Of a stretch of DNA of 64,000 nt, positions 9,706 to 21,245 are shown in pieces. The translations under genes were made by a program, and so were the position numbers. Source of the DNA: Undaria pinnatifida (taxonomy: Eukaryota; Sar; Phaeophyceae; Laminariales; Alariaceae); NCBI GenBank assembly GCA_012845835.1, contig JABAKD010000017.1, positions 2,355,001-2,419,000 on the forward strand. The letters are read 5' to 3'. Numbering within the stretch: the stretch's first letter is position 1; each line of letters opens with the position of its first letter. The notes below the pieces were generated by a model. The model saw only the letters and a list, made by a program, of their open reading frames with translations, did not search any database and was not told the DNA's origin.

Positions 9706-10860
9706 TTTTTCATTTTTTGGGTTTTTGTTGTGCAGAAAGGCGTATTTTACGGAAAGGGGAGCGGGGAGGGAAGGGGGGGAGGCAAAACATGGCACGATTC
9801 GCATGAAAGAGGGGACGGAGTGACGCCTATACTAGCACTCCTGCTGCTGTTGTCAATGCACGTTGCCACGATAGAAAGTATATAAATAGCACCAACAACA
9901 CCACTCTTCGCCTTGACTTGCAATTGTTTTTTGCATTAGAAAAGAGACGTGTGGGTGTGTGCGTTTCGTACGTACGTACCAGTACGCGCGTACGAATTAT
10001 CCGTGCGCATTAATTATACGTACGTGCACGCACGATACGTACGTGCACGAACGGGCGTAATTGTTGTTCTGCGGTGGTGCTCGGCCTCTGGCGCGGTTGT
10101 GGTTGCCTCTTTTTTCTCGCTACGCACAGCGACCAGACCAGTAGTAGCACCGTTCTGGTGGGATTTTGGTGGCGGGGCCTTCATCCGCAGCATCCCCGTC
10201 TCTCTCGGTATGTATCGGGAACGTTTGCGGGCGGGCTTGCGACGGAGAGGGGCGAGAGGGGGGGGGATGGGGGGTGGGCTTGAACAATTAAGACGACCGC
10301 GCGCTAGCTAGCAGGCTGGACAGCATTCGTAGGGAAGGGGAAGGGAGGGGGGGGGGGTCCTTTATTGTTATGGTTTTGTGAGTGTACCACTACCGTGTAC
10401 ACCTTGATTTCGTGAGGCGACAAACGATCTGGATGAAAAATAATGATTGATGGAAAGAAGAATTAACCGAAACTGAAGCGAACGAAGAAAGGTTTTCATA
10501 TATACCATAATAACATGGTACGAGATAACTCACAACACAATGATACTCGTACCTGCCTGTAGAGTCTAGGTACGTACTCTTCGGAACAGAGGGGGGGGCT
10601 GCTCCTGGCGAACTCGCAGAGCATATACTACTCCACAAGAAAGACAGTACGACTGAACCGACTGGTGAGCTTTGGCAATGGTATACATTGTTCGTCCTGG
10701 TAGTTGTTTTCCTGAAATAAGCACTGAAAACTATCTAATCTCAAGTGAAATCAAGATGTTACACGTAAGCTACGTACATACAGTAAGTTTTCTTTGTGAC
10801 GCCACAGTGAAAACAACAGAGGAACGAACGCACCGCAACACAATCAAAACGCACCGCCAG

Positions 10861-11436
10861 TATTAACAGTTTAATGATATAAAAGCTCATGTTTTTCATG
10901 CCACTTTTGATATAAGCTTACATGCACAAATTGCCCCCTTTCCCCCCCCCCCCCCCCCCTCCAAACCCGCTCGCTTTTGATCAAAACCAGGCCCCCACGT
11001 CCTTCAAAACTCCGCCCCACCCCCCTCACCGGTTATTCGACTTACAAGATTCACTTGATAAAAGGATACATTTCCCTTCACAGCTGTCAGATTTTGTCCC
11101 CCTCAGAAACGGGTTTTATAGTTTCCGCGCACAGACTGACTAAAATCACCCAGTTGACCCTGATAGCTACACTGTAGTGGTAAGGAGAATCGCCTACCTA
11201 TATCCTTAATGAGGACACACGACCCGTAATACGCGCGATCGGAGCATCACACACAGCTTGCAAAGATGAGTTTCGACGAAATCTTCGATCTCACAGCTGG
11301 AGTGTATTTTCATTTTTTATAAATATAAGGATCGTTTAGTCATTGGAATTTACACGAAACGGTCCTCAAATGTCCGTCCACGCGTTACGTTGTACCTACA
11401 ACCACAGCAGTACTAGTACTACTGCTGTAGTAGTCT
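10861..11436. mobile_element. ~575-bp copy-1-specific insertion
   Basis: Duplication copy 2 runs directly from ACAATCAAAACGCACC to GAGTCTAGTATCTTCGG (about 34,010-34,040), whereas copy 1 holds about 575 bp here. The insert starts TATTAACAGTTTAATG, contains an 18-bp C run at 10,941 and the motif GCTTGCAAAGATGAG at 11,256, which also occurs at 61,877, 63,425 and 63,540. It is probably a non-autonomous mobile element; its termini are not defined. Confidence 0.5.
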
Positions 11437-11528
11437 GAGTCTGGCATCTTTGGGTTTTGCTAAGTCGAGACACAAGAACGAGATAGCATCGAGAGAGAGT
11501 GGGTGAAATGAGTGAGCGAGTACTGCAG

Positions 11529-11615
11529 AAACGGTACCACCTTCGCCGGCGTCTTCTCTACTACGACGCTGTAGCTGCTGTACGTATGGCGGAAGAGACG
11601 TTCGCTATTAAGCAG
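11529..11615 (+). CDS. Candidate exon (unassigned), duplication copy 1
   Basis: The acceptor is GTACTGCAG and the donor AAGCAG|GTTCAT. The 29-codon frame reads KRYHLRRRLLYYDAVAAVRM then AEETFAIKQ, with a coding-like composition. In copy 2 the equivalent (34,124-34,208) has lost two bases and the donor GT (now TT). It may be a 5' exon of the duplicated gene downstream or of another gene; no family is recognised. Confidence 0.4.
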
Positions 11616-11769
11616 GTTCATATTTTTTTTGTTGTGTCACTCGCCTTGTATGAGAGAGCTCGATGAGATGCAATACACAACGTCAAGGGTAAGTGGCGGA
11701 TATGACGACGAGATGTATCAACAACGACAACAAAAAGCAGAGCGGCAGCTAACTAGCTACTCCCCCTAG

Positions 11770-11817
11770 CTTGCCTGCAAGTTGCAGCAGCAACTCATCT
11801 GCGACTTGATTGAGTTC
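11770..11817 (+). CDS. Candidate exon (unassigned), duplication copy 1
   Basis: The acceptor is TCCCCCTAG and the donor GAGTTC|GTGAGT (a near-perfect match to consensus). The 16 codons read LACKLQQQLICDLIEF, phase 0 to phase 0, matching the exon at 11,529. In copy 2 (34,390-34,438) a one-base insertion shifts the frame into a stop. Confidence 0.4.
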
Positions 11818-12728
11818 GTGAGTCCGCATGGGTATTTCTTTTCGCCGTTGCAACGAAAAAACCGGAAGCAGATTGAAAACTAAAAATAATTTCGTATTCA
11901 CTTGTTGTTGTTGTTGTTACTCATCATGTACCTCGAACGAAATATTTTGGTCAGGAGACATGGTCAGGCGGACACATATATATTAGTCTGTGCCAAGCAA
12001 GGGGGAACGTGCGCCTCCAAGAAGAAGGGTGTAGGGCCGAGAGTGCCACACTAACCCCCAGTAGTATGGCCTCAGCCAAGGCGAATTAAGGCAAACTGGC
12101 TCTCTGCCAAAGAAGGGAAAAAGCGCTGTCTCCTGACGACGTCTGTGCTCGTACTCGTACTTGGATCCAGTATGTTTTTTGCAGCCGTTTCACACGAAGC
12201 GTAACAACGCCAGCGATTCTATTATTGCGCCGCGTTTTTTCCCCTCCAAGTCTTCGCCTCCAGGCCTCCAGCGCCCAGCGCCCAGCGGTCTAACGCGCAC
12301 ATCAAAAGGTCGGAAACTTCGAAGCTGTCCTCGTCTAACCTAGACTGGGCAAGGCACCATGCGCGAGAGCGCTGGCGAAGGTAAACAAAAGGGTGCTTTG
12401 GCAGGTTGTCAAAGACAAGAAAAAAGACAGGTTTTGTAATTTTTTGCTCACCGGGTCCAAAACCCTAGCGAATACAAGTTAAAACCCCAAGATCTTGACA
12501 GTTTCATGGATCCATGGGCGTCATTCTATCGTCTTCGCCCAAAATATATCCGCCAACCGCCATAACGCCACCACAAGACACAAAACCCCCTGCGCAGGCC
12601 GCCCTTCCCGCGGGCAAAGCTCTACACCCACCCGCGTTCGAGTCAGTGCTACCCTCATAGCTTCAGCAGGAACAACACCTATCAGTACGGTCGTGTGGAG
12701 TGCGGTAGTGCCAGCTGCGAGTGACGAG

Positions 12729-13477
12729 ATGTCGTGTACAACAACACCCAGCAGCAGCGGCAGCAGCAGCAGGGGCGTGTGCGCCATCGCCCTTGTTGCC
12801 CCCGCAGATGGCGGAAGTGTAGGTGTGTCAGGAGCACCATCAGCGGGAGGACAAGTACCACCAGCTGGCAGGAAAACAGCAGAACCAGCACCAGCACCAG
12901 CCCTAGCAAGAGTAGTAGAAGAAAAAGCAGCAGCAACTACAGTAGCAGCAACAGCAGCAGCAGCAGCAGCAGCTTTGGTCCTAATAGCAGCAGCAGAGGT
13001 GGTTGTGTTGTTGGAAGCTTGCTCGCAGCAGCAGCAGCAGAAGTCAGCGGTTGGAGTTGTGGAAGGCGCGACGAAAGGAACTAAGGCCCAGGAGGAACGG
13101 AGGGAGCAAGAGGGGCACGGGGAGACGGAAGTGGAGATGGGAAAGGGGGAGTTAAAGCTGGAGGAGGCGGAGGACGAAGAGGAGGAGAACGAGGACGAGG
13201 ACGAGGACGACGAGGACAAGGAGGACGAGGAAGAGGACGAGAACAACAAGGAGGATATCATGCGGAGCTCTGGAGGCCGGGGGGGGGCAATGTCTGCCGT
13301 GCGATTCGCAGCCTGGACTGCTTTCGCGTTCTTCACGGGAATCGGGTGGGCCATCGAAGCGGGGCTCGCCACACCCAGCTGCGCCGGGGGTGGGCTCTCG
13401 CAGCCCTCCGCAGTGCAACTTGAGGTTAGGGCCAGCGGAACACCGGCACCGGTCACCGCCGAAGGCCCGCAGCAAAG
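12729..13477 (+). CDS. Exon 1 of the duplicated gene, copy 1
   Basis: Open frame, with ATG at 12,729 conserved at 35,374 in the other copy, to the donor AGCAAAG|GTGCGC. The last 60 codons, from MSAVRFAAWTAFAFFTGIG onward, are almost unchanged between copies. The Ala and Glu/Asp tracts differ by in-frame indels only, which supports coding on this strand. A long antisense frame (12,521-13,456) mirrors the same tracts. Confidence 0.65.
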
Positions 13478-16428
13478 GTGCGCGCGTGTTTTTGATTTCT
13501 TGATTGGGTGCGCGTTCCTTGTTCATGTTTTATCGAAGCAAAAATTGCCGAAATTTACTCACTAAAAATTTCAACATTCAACGTACTCACAGCTGACGTT
13601 TTTCAATTTTTTTGTAAAAAAAACAAAAACAACGGATTTCGAAACAATAAATGTGAGAAAGAGTGGAAAATTGGGAATATAAGCTTTGACATTTTTTTTT
13701 GCACGTTCTTCTGTAAAATTTCCAGATTTAGGACATAACTCCTCTCACTGCGATATACAAATTTACATGAGTTCCAAAAATTGTAAAAAAAAAGTTGCTT
13801 CGACTGTTCCCAAAATTTTCCAAATAAAAACCATGTTTTCAAATGAATGATTTCCAAATGCATGCCCCAGAAACAAGAAACACCTGCTGCTATTAATAGT
13901 ATGTACGATATATAATTCGGAGCAAGGCGAAGACCTTGCAATTTCATGTACAGCAGTAGTACCTCGTATTATAGTGTCACGAAACACAACGATGCGGCTA
14001 GCCTCGGTTAGCTGCTCCCACGTATACTACCCGTAGCTCGTAGTGTACGAGCATGATATAATATTATTGGCGGTAAATCTGGGACCTGGCTCGCGCAGAC
14101 AGCAGTGCAATATATCATCTGGAGAAATCAGAGCCACTGACTATATATACTATATATACTGGATACTGGATTCCCTGAGCACGCGGCGAAGCCGCGGGCC
14201 ATATCGCCCGCCTCCCCCCCCGGCTGATGAGGGGGGTCCGGATCCGGAGGCGTTTGCTTTTTCATACTCGTTTCACTTCCCATCACAATCCAGGAAACCT
14301 GTCGGTCTGCATTGATAGCGGGAGACCAAAACTCGATCATCGTGCGTTAGGCCCCGGTCTCTCCCTCTTTCCCCCCTCTCTCGTCTGTTCCCTTCTTCGT
14401 TTTTTTTGGGATGGCGTTTTGAGGGGAGCAAGGCTACGGTAGGGAGGTCGCTTTGGGGACATTTTTTCTGCAGTGGCTCGGGGTCACTCGCGCGAGTGAC
14501 CTCTTCCCTGTTCCTTTGCGTAGTTGAGCTTTCGTGCTGTTGTAAAAATTATGCGATATGAATCAGCAGTGGAATGGTAAGCTACGCTGCGCTGCGCCAA
14601 AACATTCTCCTAAGATAACATCATCATAGCATCATCATAACATCCCCGCTACTAATACATGTGGTGCTCAAGTAGAATAGAACGCAGCCCACCCTTCACG
14701 GAGCTCGCCGAACATCTCGCGGCGCTTCGCCCGTGCTGCACGCGAGGTCTGCTTGTCCGGTAAAAACCCCGACGTGCTCTGCCGCGGCATTTTAGGCATG
14801 CGAGGGTCTATGGCCATACCCCCACGGCTACACGCATGAAATGAGAACCCCAACCCCTCCGAAAGCGTGCGACGTGTTGACATGTATTTTTTGGTTTTTT
14901 ATCGCCGACAGGGTCCGTTCAGCATTCCCCCACTGCTCTACGATTTCGTCTCATTGCGTTCTGTTTGGTTTATTCGTTCCGAGTCGTTCTACGGTAGCCC
15001 CCCCCCAACGTTTCTGTATCGAAACCGCTGGTTTTGAAACCAGCTCCCGGCCGTATCTCCCGAAATATTGGTGCTCCTTGCCGCCCCGACGTCATCGTTC
15101 GATAGTCCTTTTTTGCGAACAAGACAATACATCAAGATTTTTTTCTCATAGCATCCTTCCTCGTGTCGAGCATGCTTGAAACGTTCGTTACCGAAAATCG
15201 CTGGTTTGTGTGCATCAGTCTTTCTCTGGGGTAACCTATTAATACTGTACGGTGCACAGCTAACCATAACCCTAACCCCAATCTTTGTCATTTTCAACAT
15301 TGTCAACATGCGCCGCTTTAATAACCACCAGGACTATGTGTGATGTTCCCGTCGAGGTGTTACCCCACCGACTACCCGCGGCCAAGGGTCATCCTCAGTT
15401 TTGTTTTTGAGGGGGATACCCGGGTACTCGCGGGTATTTTGGCCCCAGGTACTCGGGTACGGGTACCCGGGTACCCGATTTTTTAGTATGGAAAGTTATC
15501 ATCCTCGAAACTCGCGTCCCCTGCCAGTGCATTGATTTTGTTCGCAGCGCTTTCAAACTTGAGAAATATCGACAGAGCGTTGGGAAATCTATCCTTGGCC
15601 TTTTGTCGAGGTAAACTCTTGACTGCTGAACAGCTATTTATTGCGTATACATCGACGCTAGTGGGGACCCGTATCTCGCGTTTAGTGCGTGAGAGGGATG
15701 ATAAATCTGAGAAGGGTTTCCTGAAAACTTAGTGCGAAACACATCTCAGAGGACTTGGATTAGGGGGTTATAAGCTACCATCCCCGGGGTGGTTTCCAGG
15801 GTGAAAAATCGGTGACTCGGGTATTTGGGGCCTCAATACCCGGCGGGTAGGGGCAGTGCTACTCGTATACTCGTGACCGGTATTGGCAGAGTGGTTCTAC
15901 GGTAGCCCCCCCAACTTTTCTTCGACGAAATCGCCGGATTTGAAGCCGGCTCCCGGCCGAATCCCCTTAAATGCCTTGCCCCTTGCCACCCCGACGCCAT
16001 CGTTCGAATGCCCTTTGCAAGCAAGAGCGTATTTTTTATAGCATCCTTCCTCGTGTCGAGAAGGCATGAAACGCTCGTTGAAGAAAACTGCTGGTTTTGG
16101 CGGGGGGATATCGTAGCATCAGTCGGCAGGGCGGGCAAACTTACGACTACCCGGGTAATTGGAGGAAGAGTATCACCTCCAATCGATGTTCGCTTCCTTG
16201 TTACGAGCGCTACTACAGTGCCGCTACTGCTGCTGCTGCTGCTACTGCTACCACACTAATACTACTAATACTACTGCTGCTACTGCTACTGCTACTGCTA
16301 CTACAACTACTACTACACTGCTGGTACTACTACTGCTACTACTACTACTACTATTACTACTACTACTACTACTACTACTACTGCTACTAGTACTGCTACT
16401 ACTGCTACTACTACTGCTACTACTACTG

Positions 16429-16460
<32 letters not shown>

Positions 16461-19400
16461 GCTACTACTGCTGTTATCATTGTTAACTCGGCTCTTTGAT
16501 TGCCCTGGCTCTGCTCAGGGAATTCACACAACGCGGAATTGCTAGATTATTGTTTGCATACGCATGCCACAGTATAACATCATCTGGTTGAGCTAGCCGT
16601 TGTTGCCTCGCCCGGATGTGTTCTTCTTTTGGCTCACGTGTCGGCGTCCCCGATGGAGTACTAACTAGGTGAATCTCGTCCCTACTATTCATAACGTCAA
16701 GGTAGTGGGTTCAAGTCTCACCGAGTGTGCATTCTCGTGCTCGTGGAGTATTTTTCTTGCGCAAAAAAACGACGAGCGGAAAGCGCGAGAGTGTGAGTTC
16801 GCTAGTAAAGTTTCCACAGTTATTTACGGTTATCCGTTCGTGCACGATGCGTTTTGTTTTTATCGAAAATCCTACGGTTCGGTTTGGTGCGGTTTTACTC
16901 AAAAAAACGGAAACTTTCCGGTGCGGTTCGGTGCGGCTCTCAGGCATTGTGAAAAAAATATCCTACGCTGAGGTTGGGTGCTGTAATATATCCTGCGGTG
17001 CGGTTCTGTGCGGTTATTTGAATCGAAAATGCCACGGAGCGGTTCGGTGCGGTTTTCAGAAATCAGCAATATCACGGTGCGGTTCGGTGCGGTTTTCAGA
17101 CTTATAATTATTAATAATAGTAAATCCTACTACGGTGTGGTTCGGTGCTGTGATGCATCTTACGATGCGGTTCGGTGCGATTCCCCGTTGAGCGGCTTTT
17201 GTTGCGGTGCGATTCGAATCCCCGCAGGGTAAACCGCACAAGAACGATTTTTCTCCACGGTGCACCATACGAAAAAACCTGCACAATACAAAACCGCTGT
17301 TTTTCATGGTTTTCTCAACAGGATCTTTTTCTCGGGGCACTAACGAAACCGCTGTTTCTCTACGATGATGCACCGTATGAATAAACCGTACGAATGGCGC
17401 ATGTTACGACATAGGTATACCGTTTTTTGGCGGAATGGGTTCTGAATGACGGGGGTTCCTTAACCTACTAATAATACTATCGTGGGAAAAAAAAAAAATA
17501 ATAGGCCATTTTGTTTTGCATGATTCTCGTTGTGTACCTAGGCCCCATGGGATGTTTCTTCCGGTAGAGGTTTTGTTTTTCTCCAAATCAGTCTTTGGGG
17601 GGCGATCTTAAGCACCCGAAATTGAGGAACCTCACAAAAAAAAATGGTGCACCTGGTATGGTGGCACGTGTCAAATATAGCGGTTTCGCACGATCGTACG
17701 GTTTCAAACGCTTTCTTCGGGGCACTAATAATGAAAGCGGTACTACAGGCAGCGTATGTATGAATAAGCAGTACAAACCCACGGGTTCGTACGTTTTTCG
17801 TGCAAGGTTCATACTGTTTTTATTTTCGACGCACACTTGTCAAGGTTCTAGTGGGGTACTATTTATAGTCCGTTTGACCACTTGCAAAAGGTTAACCAAC
17901 AGCTTACCCAAACTAAGCCTTATAGCACAGTCCAGAAAACAACAGCAGCAACACACGTAAAATAACAGATTCAATAAACAATAAATACACGCTGGTTCAC
18001 GTTCACAGCCCAAATTTCTCGCTCCCGATAATGCCTCTCGCAATATCTAGTCAAAGGGTGAATAGTTGGTATCATGCTGACCCCCATGACCAGTGTAAGA
18101 GGGAGAGGGTGACATGGCCAGTTCTTTTTTGAACGGCCTCGGGCTGTCTCTAGCAGCGAAACTCGTATCGACCATGGCAGGCCTTCAATTTTTTTTAATA
18201 GTATTCAGGGTTTTTGCAAGCGCGGACGCAAAAAAAAAATGCGCCGCATTTTGCAAGAACCGAGTGGAGGTACTCCAAGGCATGTCTGGAGATTTTTGGC
18301 GCGACAAATCGAAGATCTGGCCTGCCTGTGCTCAACATTGAGCAGAACCTAGCGAAGAAACTAGATACCACACACTAAAACCAAGTCATTTGAAGGACAT
18401 GACGTATCTTACCCATTTTTACGCACAAAAGTCCAAATGTCCACGCCGTTCATGAGAGATAAACGCTGGAATTTTGCACACGTATTCTACATGTCCATCC
18501 CGAGGCCTGACGTCCGGGATTTTATTCTTTTCTTTTATTTGTTTTTTGCCGAAACTTTTTGGTCTAAGGTGGTCCACATTCTCCAAAGAACCATAACTGA
18601 CGAAAAATCAGCCAAAAAAACAACAAAAACGAAAAACCGACGAGAAAGTGAGGTCTTCTTCGCAGCGGCACATAAAAGATTTGTGCAAAAGCCACGGTCT
18701 GAATCGAAAAAACGGCGTGGACATTCACCGGGGAATAAATTTCGGGCTTTCACCTTGAACCTGCCTGTAGATGAACATGAGAAGTAAACTAATAAAAATC
18801 ATACGTTGCGCGATGCGTTCCGTCACAGTATACCGGCATTAATATGCATATTTTTTTCAGATGGAGTCATATGTAGAGATGTGGTGCTAAATTTAATGCC
18901 GTTAATCGGCGGGAAGTAATAGCCCTCGCGCCTGTCGATCCCGCCATTCGCTGGAATTTTCTGTAGTCCGTTTATTTTCCCTCGTTCTCTATTTGTGGTT
19001 TTCTGCTTTAGCATTTCTCCTCAGGCTTCATAGCCTCGCAGGGTAGAGGAGGGGGGTGGGTTTTGAAGAGCCGCGTATTTGAGTCATTATCTAAACCCCG
19101 TAGTTGCTGTATGTGAGCGCCAGCTGCTAAAACTGGTACTGCCGACACTAAGTATTTATTTTATTATATTTTTTGCATTTTACCAGTGCTAAAAATAATC
19201 AAAATATGAAACACCACAAGATCAACCAATCTTTTAATAGCAAGAACACTTTTGACACGAAACCGCGCAGAAACCGTCATGAACCGTGCGAAAGCCGTGA
19301 CCCTATAGCACCGTTCCGCGACCGGTGCAACCGCGGATTTTCTACGGTTTCAGATTAACCGATCCGTTAAATAACCGATCTGACGGTTTTTGGCACCGTA

Positions 19401-20870
19401 TCTTGATGTGTGCACGATGCGGGGTGCGGTTTCGATGGGTTTTCTACGGTGCGGTTTGGTGCGGTTTTCAGATATTATTGGAAATCCTACGGTGCGGTTC
19501 GGTGCTGTGATACATCTTATGGTGCGGTTCGGTGTGCTTTTTTTTATATCGTAAATGTTACGGTGCAGTTCGGCGCAGTTTTCAGGTGTCGTGAACCCTA
19601 CGGTGCGGTTCGGCTATATATTCATCTCCTACGGTGCGGTTCGGTGCGGTTTTCCGAGACTGTAAAACCTACGGTACGGTGCGGTGCGGTTTGCGGTGCG
19701 GTTAACCGCACCAAACCGATTGGAAAAACCGCATCGTAACGCACCGTGCAAAATTCGACAAGAATCGACAAGCACCAAAAGCTGAAACGTGGGAAATGCG
19801 TAACCCTATGTGCGATAAAAATGAAGGCGAGTGCTGGAGCCCGGGGGGTAGGGAAGAAACCTGTGACCACGGATTGTCCAGAAGGTCGCTGGCGGTGATA
19901 CTTCTTACGAGAGATAAACCGATGATTGTTGAGAAAACAATAAGTAGGTCAAGTGATTCCACGTTTTCTCGTCCAGGCAAAGCTAGTCGTACGTATATAG
20001 AAAAAGGGAAAAAGCCTGCCAGGCAATATAAGAGGACACGCGTACTACGATCCACATCTAGACTCTATGCGTTAAGTCCCGCCGTTAAAAAGGGGACACC
20101 GTTTGGGCAACGGTACGGTACAGGGTAACTTTTGGCACTATTGTTTTGCAGGGACACGGGGTCACAGGACAGGCTCCATCCAGCCACTCTTGAGCGGAAG
20201 AATACCCCCAGCAGGGAACAAAAACACATGGAAAACAAAACAAAAACAAAGTGGTACACGTATACATCATAGCTGAACATGTGTCTCGTCGTGACCGCGT
20301 GTGTATGTGTACCGTGCCGTGCCGCTGTGCAGGAGCTACACCGCCCCCACGCTGATAAACGTCGATAACGACGGCCTGACTACGGAGACCGAGCCCAGCA
20401 CGGGGGAAGAGCCCATCACCATGACAACGGAGGAGACCGGTGAGGACACAAAATGTACCGGCGAGGTGGAGGAGGGGGAGGAGGAGGAGGAGATGATGAT
20501 GCCGGAGGCGACAACGGAGGACACGAAGGAACGGACCATGGAAGACTCGACGATGGAGAAGGAATTCAGGATAAGGATTGAGCCTGCCGTGGTCAACACG
20601 AAGGATTCATCGCTGGTTGAGCGAGGGCTGGAGATCACAGTCTCTCTGATCTCGAAGGCTGCAAAATTCGCCAGAGTTCACTCTCTGGCCACCGGCAATA
20701 TGGCCGACGACAGCAACGGCAGCATCAGCAGCAACACCAACAACAGCGACACCAACAGCAACACCAACGACAACACCAACAGCAAGAATCCCGTTGTCCG
20801 AGCCTTCAAGTCTTGGACGGCGCAAAACAAGGCCGCCGCCGAGGCGTTGATTGACGGTGCCTGGGTATAG
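12729..20870 (+). CDS. Acidic, hydrophobic-segment protein of unknown function, copy 1
   Basis: Two exons, 12729-13477 and 20333-20870, are joined across a 6,855-bp intron (AGCAAAG|GTGCGC ... GCTGTGCAG|GAGCTAC). Exon 1 ends with two bases and exon 2 starts with one, giving an Arg codon. The product of about 429 residues begins MSCTTTPSSS. It has an Ala-rich hydrophobic run ending in ALVLIAAAEVVVLLEA, a Gln run, a long Glu/Asp stretch, a second hydrophobic segment (VRFAAWTAFAFFTGIGWA), then in exon 2 another Glu-rich stretch, a helix-like LERGLEITVSLISK-type segment, an Asn/Ser/Thr tract and the end KAAAEALIDGAWV. The frame is open to 12,495 upstream; another possible start is an ATG at 12,359 (MRESAGE) followed by a donor. 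Two membrane segments around an acidic loop are an inference. No family is recognised. Its paralogue is at 35,374-43,225. Confidence 0.65.
14763..14845 (+). repeat. Dispersed ~75-bp motif, copy 2
   Basis: GACGTGCTCTGCCGCGGCAT ... GCATGCGAGGGTCTATGGCC ... CACGGCTACACGCATG. The block is retained at 37,855-37,930 in duplication copy 2. Confidence 0.6.
14981..15220 (+). mobile_element. MITE-like insertion 1
   Basis: A 240-bp element starting GAGTCGTTCTACGGTAGCCC and ending GCATCAGTC. It is absent from the matching site in duplication copy 2, where GTTTATTCGTTCC runs straight into TGTGGGGTAACC (about 38,066). An internal hairpin GCTGGTTT-TG-AAACCAGC is present. Candidate target duplication: TTCC/TTTC (imperfect). 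Confidence 0.65.
15889..16124 (+). mobile_element. MITE-like insertion 2
   Basis: A 236-bp relative of the element at 14,981, starting GAGTGGTTCTACGGTAGCCC and ending with the block CGTAGCATCAGTC. GGCA flanks both ends (15,885-15,888 and 16,125-16,128). It is missing from the equivalent site in copy 2 (about 38,690-38,705). The ends form an imperfect inverted repeat of about 23 bp (roughly 17 of 23 positions). Confidence 0.7.
16208..16480. repeat. (CTA/CTG)n trinucleotide tract
   Basis: CTG, CTA and ACT triplets for about 270 bp in intron copy 1. The counterpart in copy 2 (38,815-38,925) is shorter, so the tract changed length after duplication. Confidence 0.9.
16860..17230. repeat. GTGCGGTTCGGTGCGGTTTT minisatellite, array 1 (copy 1)
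   Basis: About seven units of 45-65 bp built on TACGGTGCGGTTCGGTGCGG with a variable spacer (CAGAAATC, TTATAATT and similar). A second array of the same motif is at 19,240-19,735 in the same intron, and both are duplicated in copy 2. Confidence 0.85.
19240..19735. repeat. GTGCGGTTCG minisatellite, array 2 (copy 1)
   Basis: This is the same unit as the array at 16,860, ending in an inverted junction (GTGCGGTTAACCGCACC near 19,695-19,711), so the motif meets its own reverse complement at the array edge. Confidence 0.8.
20333..20870 (+). CDS. Exon 2 of the duplicated gene, copy 1
   Basis: The acceptor is CCGCTGTGCAG. The exon reads SYTAPTLINVDNDGLTTETE, a Glu-rich stretch with MMMPEATTEDT, a central segment SLVERGLEITVSLISKAAKF, an Asn/Thr/Ser tract and a C-terminus ending ALIDGAWV, with stop TAG at 20,868. 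Length is identical in copy 2 (538 bp) with no indel, good evidence that the frame is under constraint. Confidence 0.75.
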
Positions 20871-21169
20871 TCTCAGGTTCTTGTTTGTTTGTTTGTTTGT
20901 TTGTTTCTTTTGACGGTCGTCGTTCGTCGGGAGAGGCGGTCGACACGTCCGGCGGGGGGGGGTGGCGGCTGAATGGTCGATAGGGGTGGGGGGTTGACAA
21001 GGGGGAGGCGGGGGGGTGATACGGGGAGTCTGTCACATTTCGTTTTGCCTTGCGGCGGGGGTGTGTGAGAGCACCACACGTACTGTAGCATAGCCCATTT
21101 CTTTACCATGCAATTAACATCGCCTGATTTGGGAGTTGGAACGGGGATGGGGGGAGCTGTAACCATATC

Positions 21170-21245
21170 ATGCGCATGGCCGTAGTCCTTAGGACTATAG
21201 ACCCACGAATGCCTATAGTGCCGGGACGTAGCATGTCGGGTTGCC
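21170..21245 (-). repeat. Dispersed ~75-bp motif, minus-strand copy
   Basis: The reverse complement of the block at 4,445 and 14,763, here with a palindromic insert TAGTCCTTAGGACTA at 21,183-21,197. It is duplicated at 43,527. Confidence 0.55.

Larger units (their letters stand above)
13478..20332 (+). other. 6.9-kb intron of the duplicated gene, copy 1
   Basis: The intron holds two insertions of a ~240-bp MITE-like element, a (CTA/CTG)n tract, two GTGCGGTTCG minisatellite arrays, the dispersed motif at 14,763, and AT-rich unique DNA. Frames at 18,437-18,787 and 40,958-41,269 are partly shared by both copies but show many amino-acid changes and lack splice or start support, so they are not annotated as genes. 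Confidence 0.65.

Noticed and set aside
12521..13456. Minus-strand frame of 311 codons opposite exon 1 of the duplicated gene (and 35,265-36,077)
   Set aside because: A mirror of Ala and Glu/Asp codon runs; only the plus-strand frame joins in phase to the conserved exon 2 through consensus splice sites.
18437..18787. Lys/Arg-rich 116-codon frame, partly shared with 40,958-41,269
   Set aside because: It lies inside the giant intron, starts differ, many amino-acid replacements between copies, and the opposite strand is equally open.
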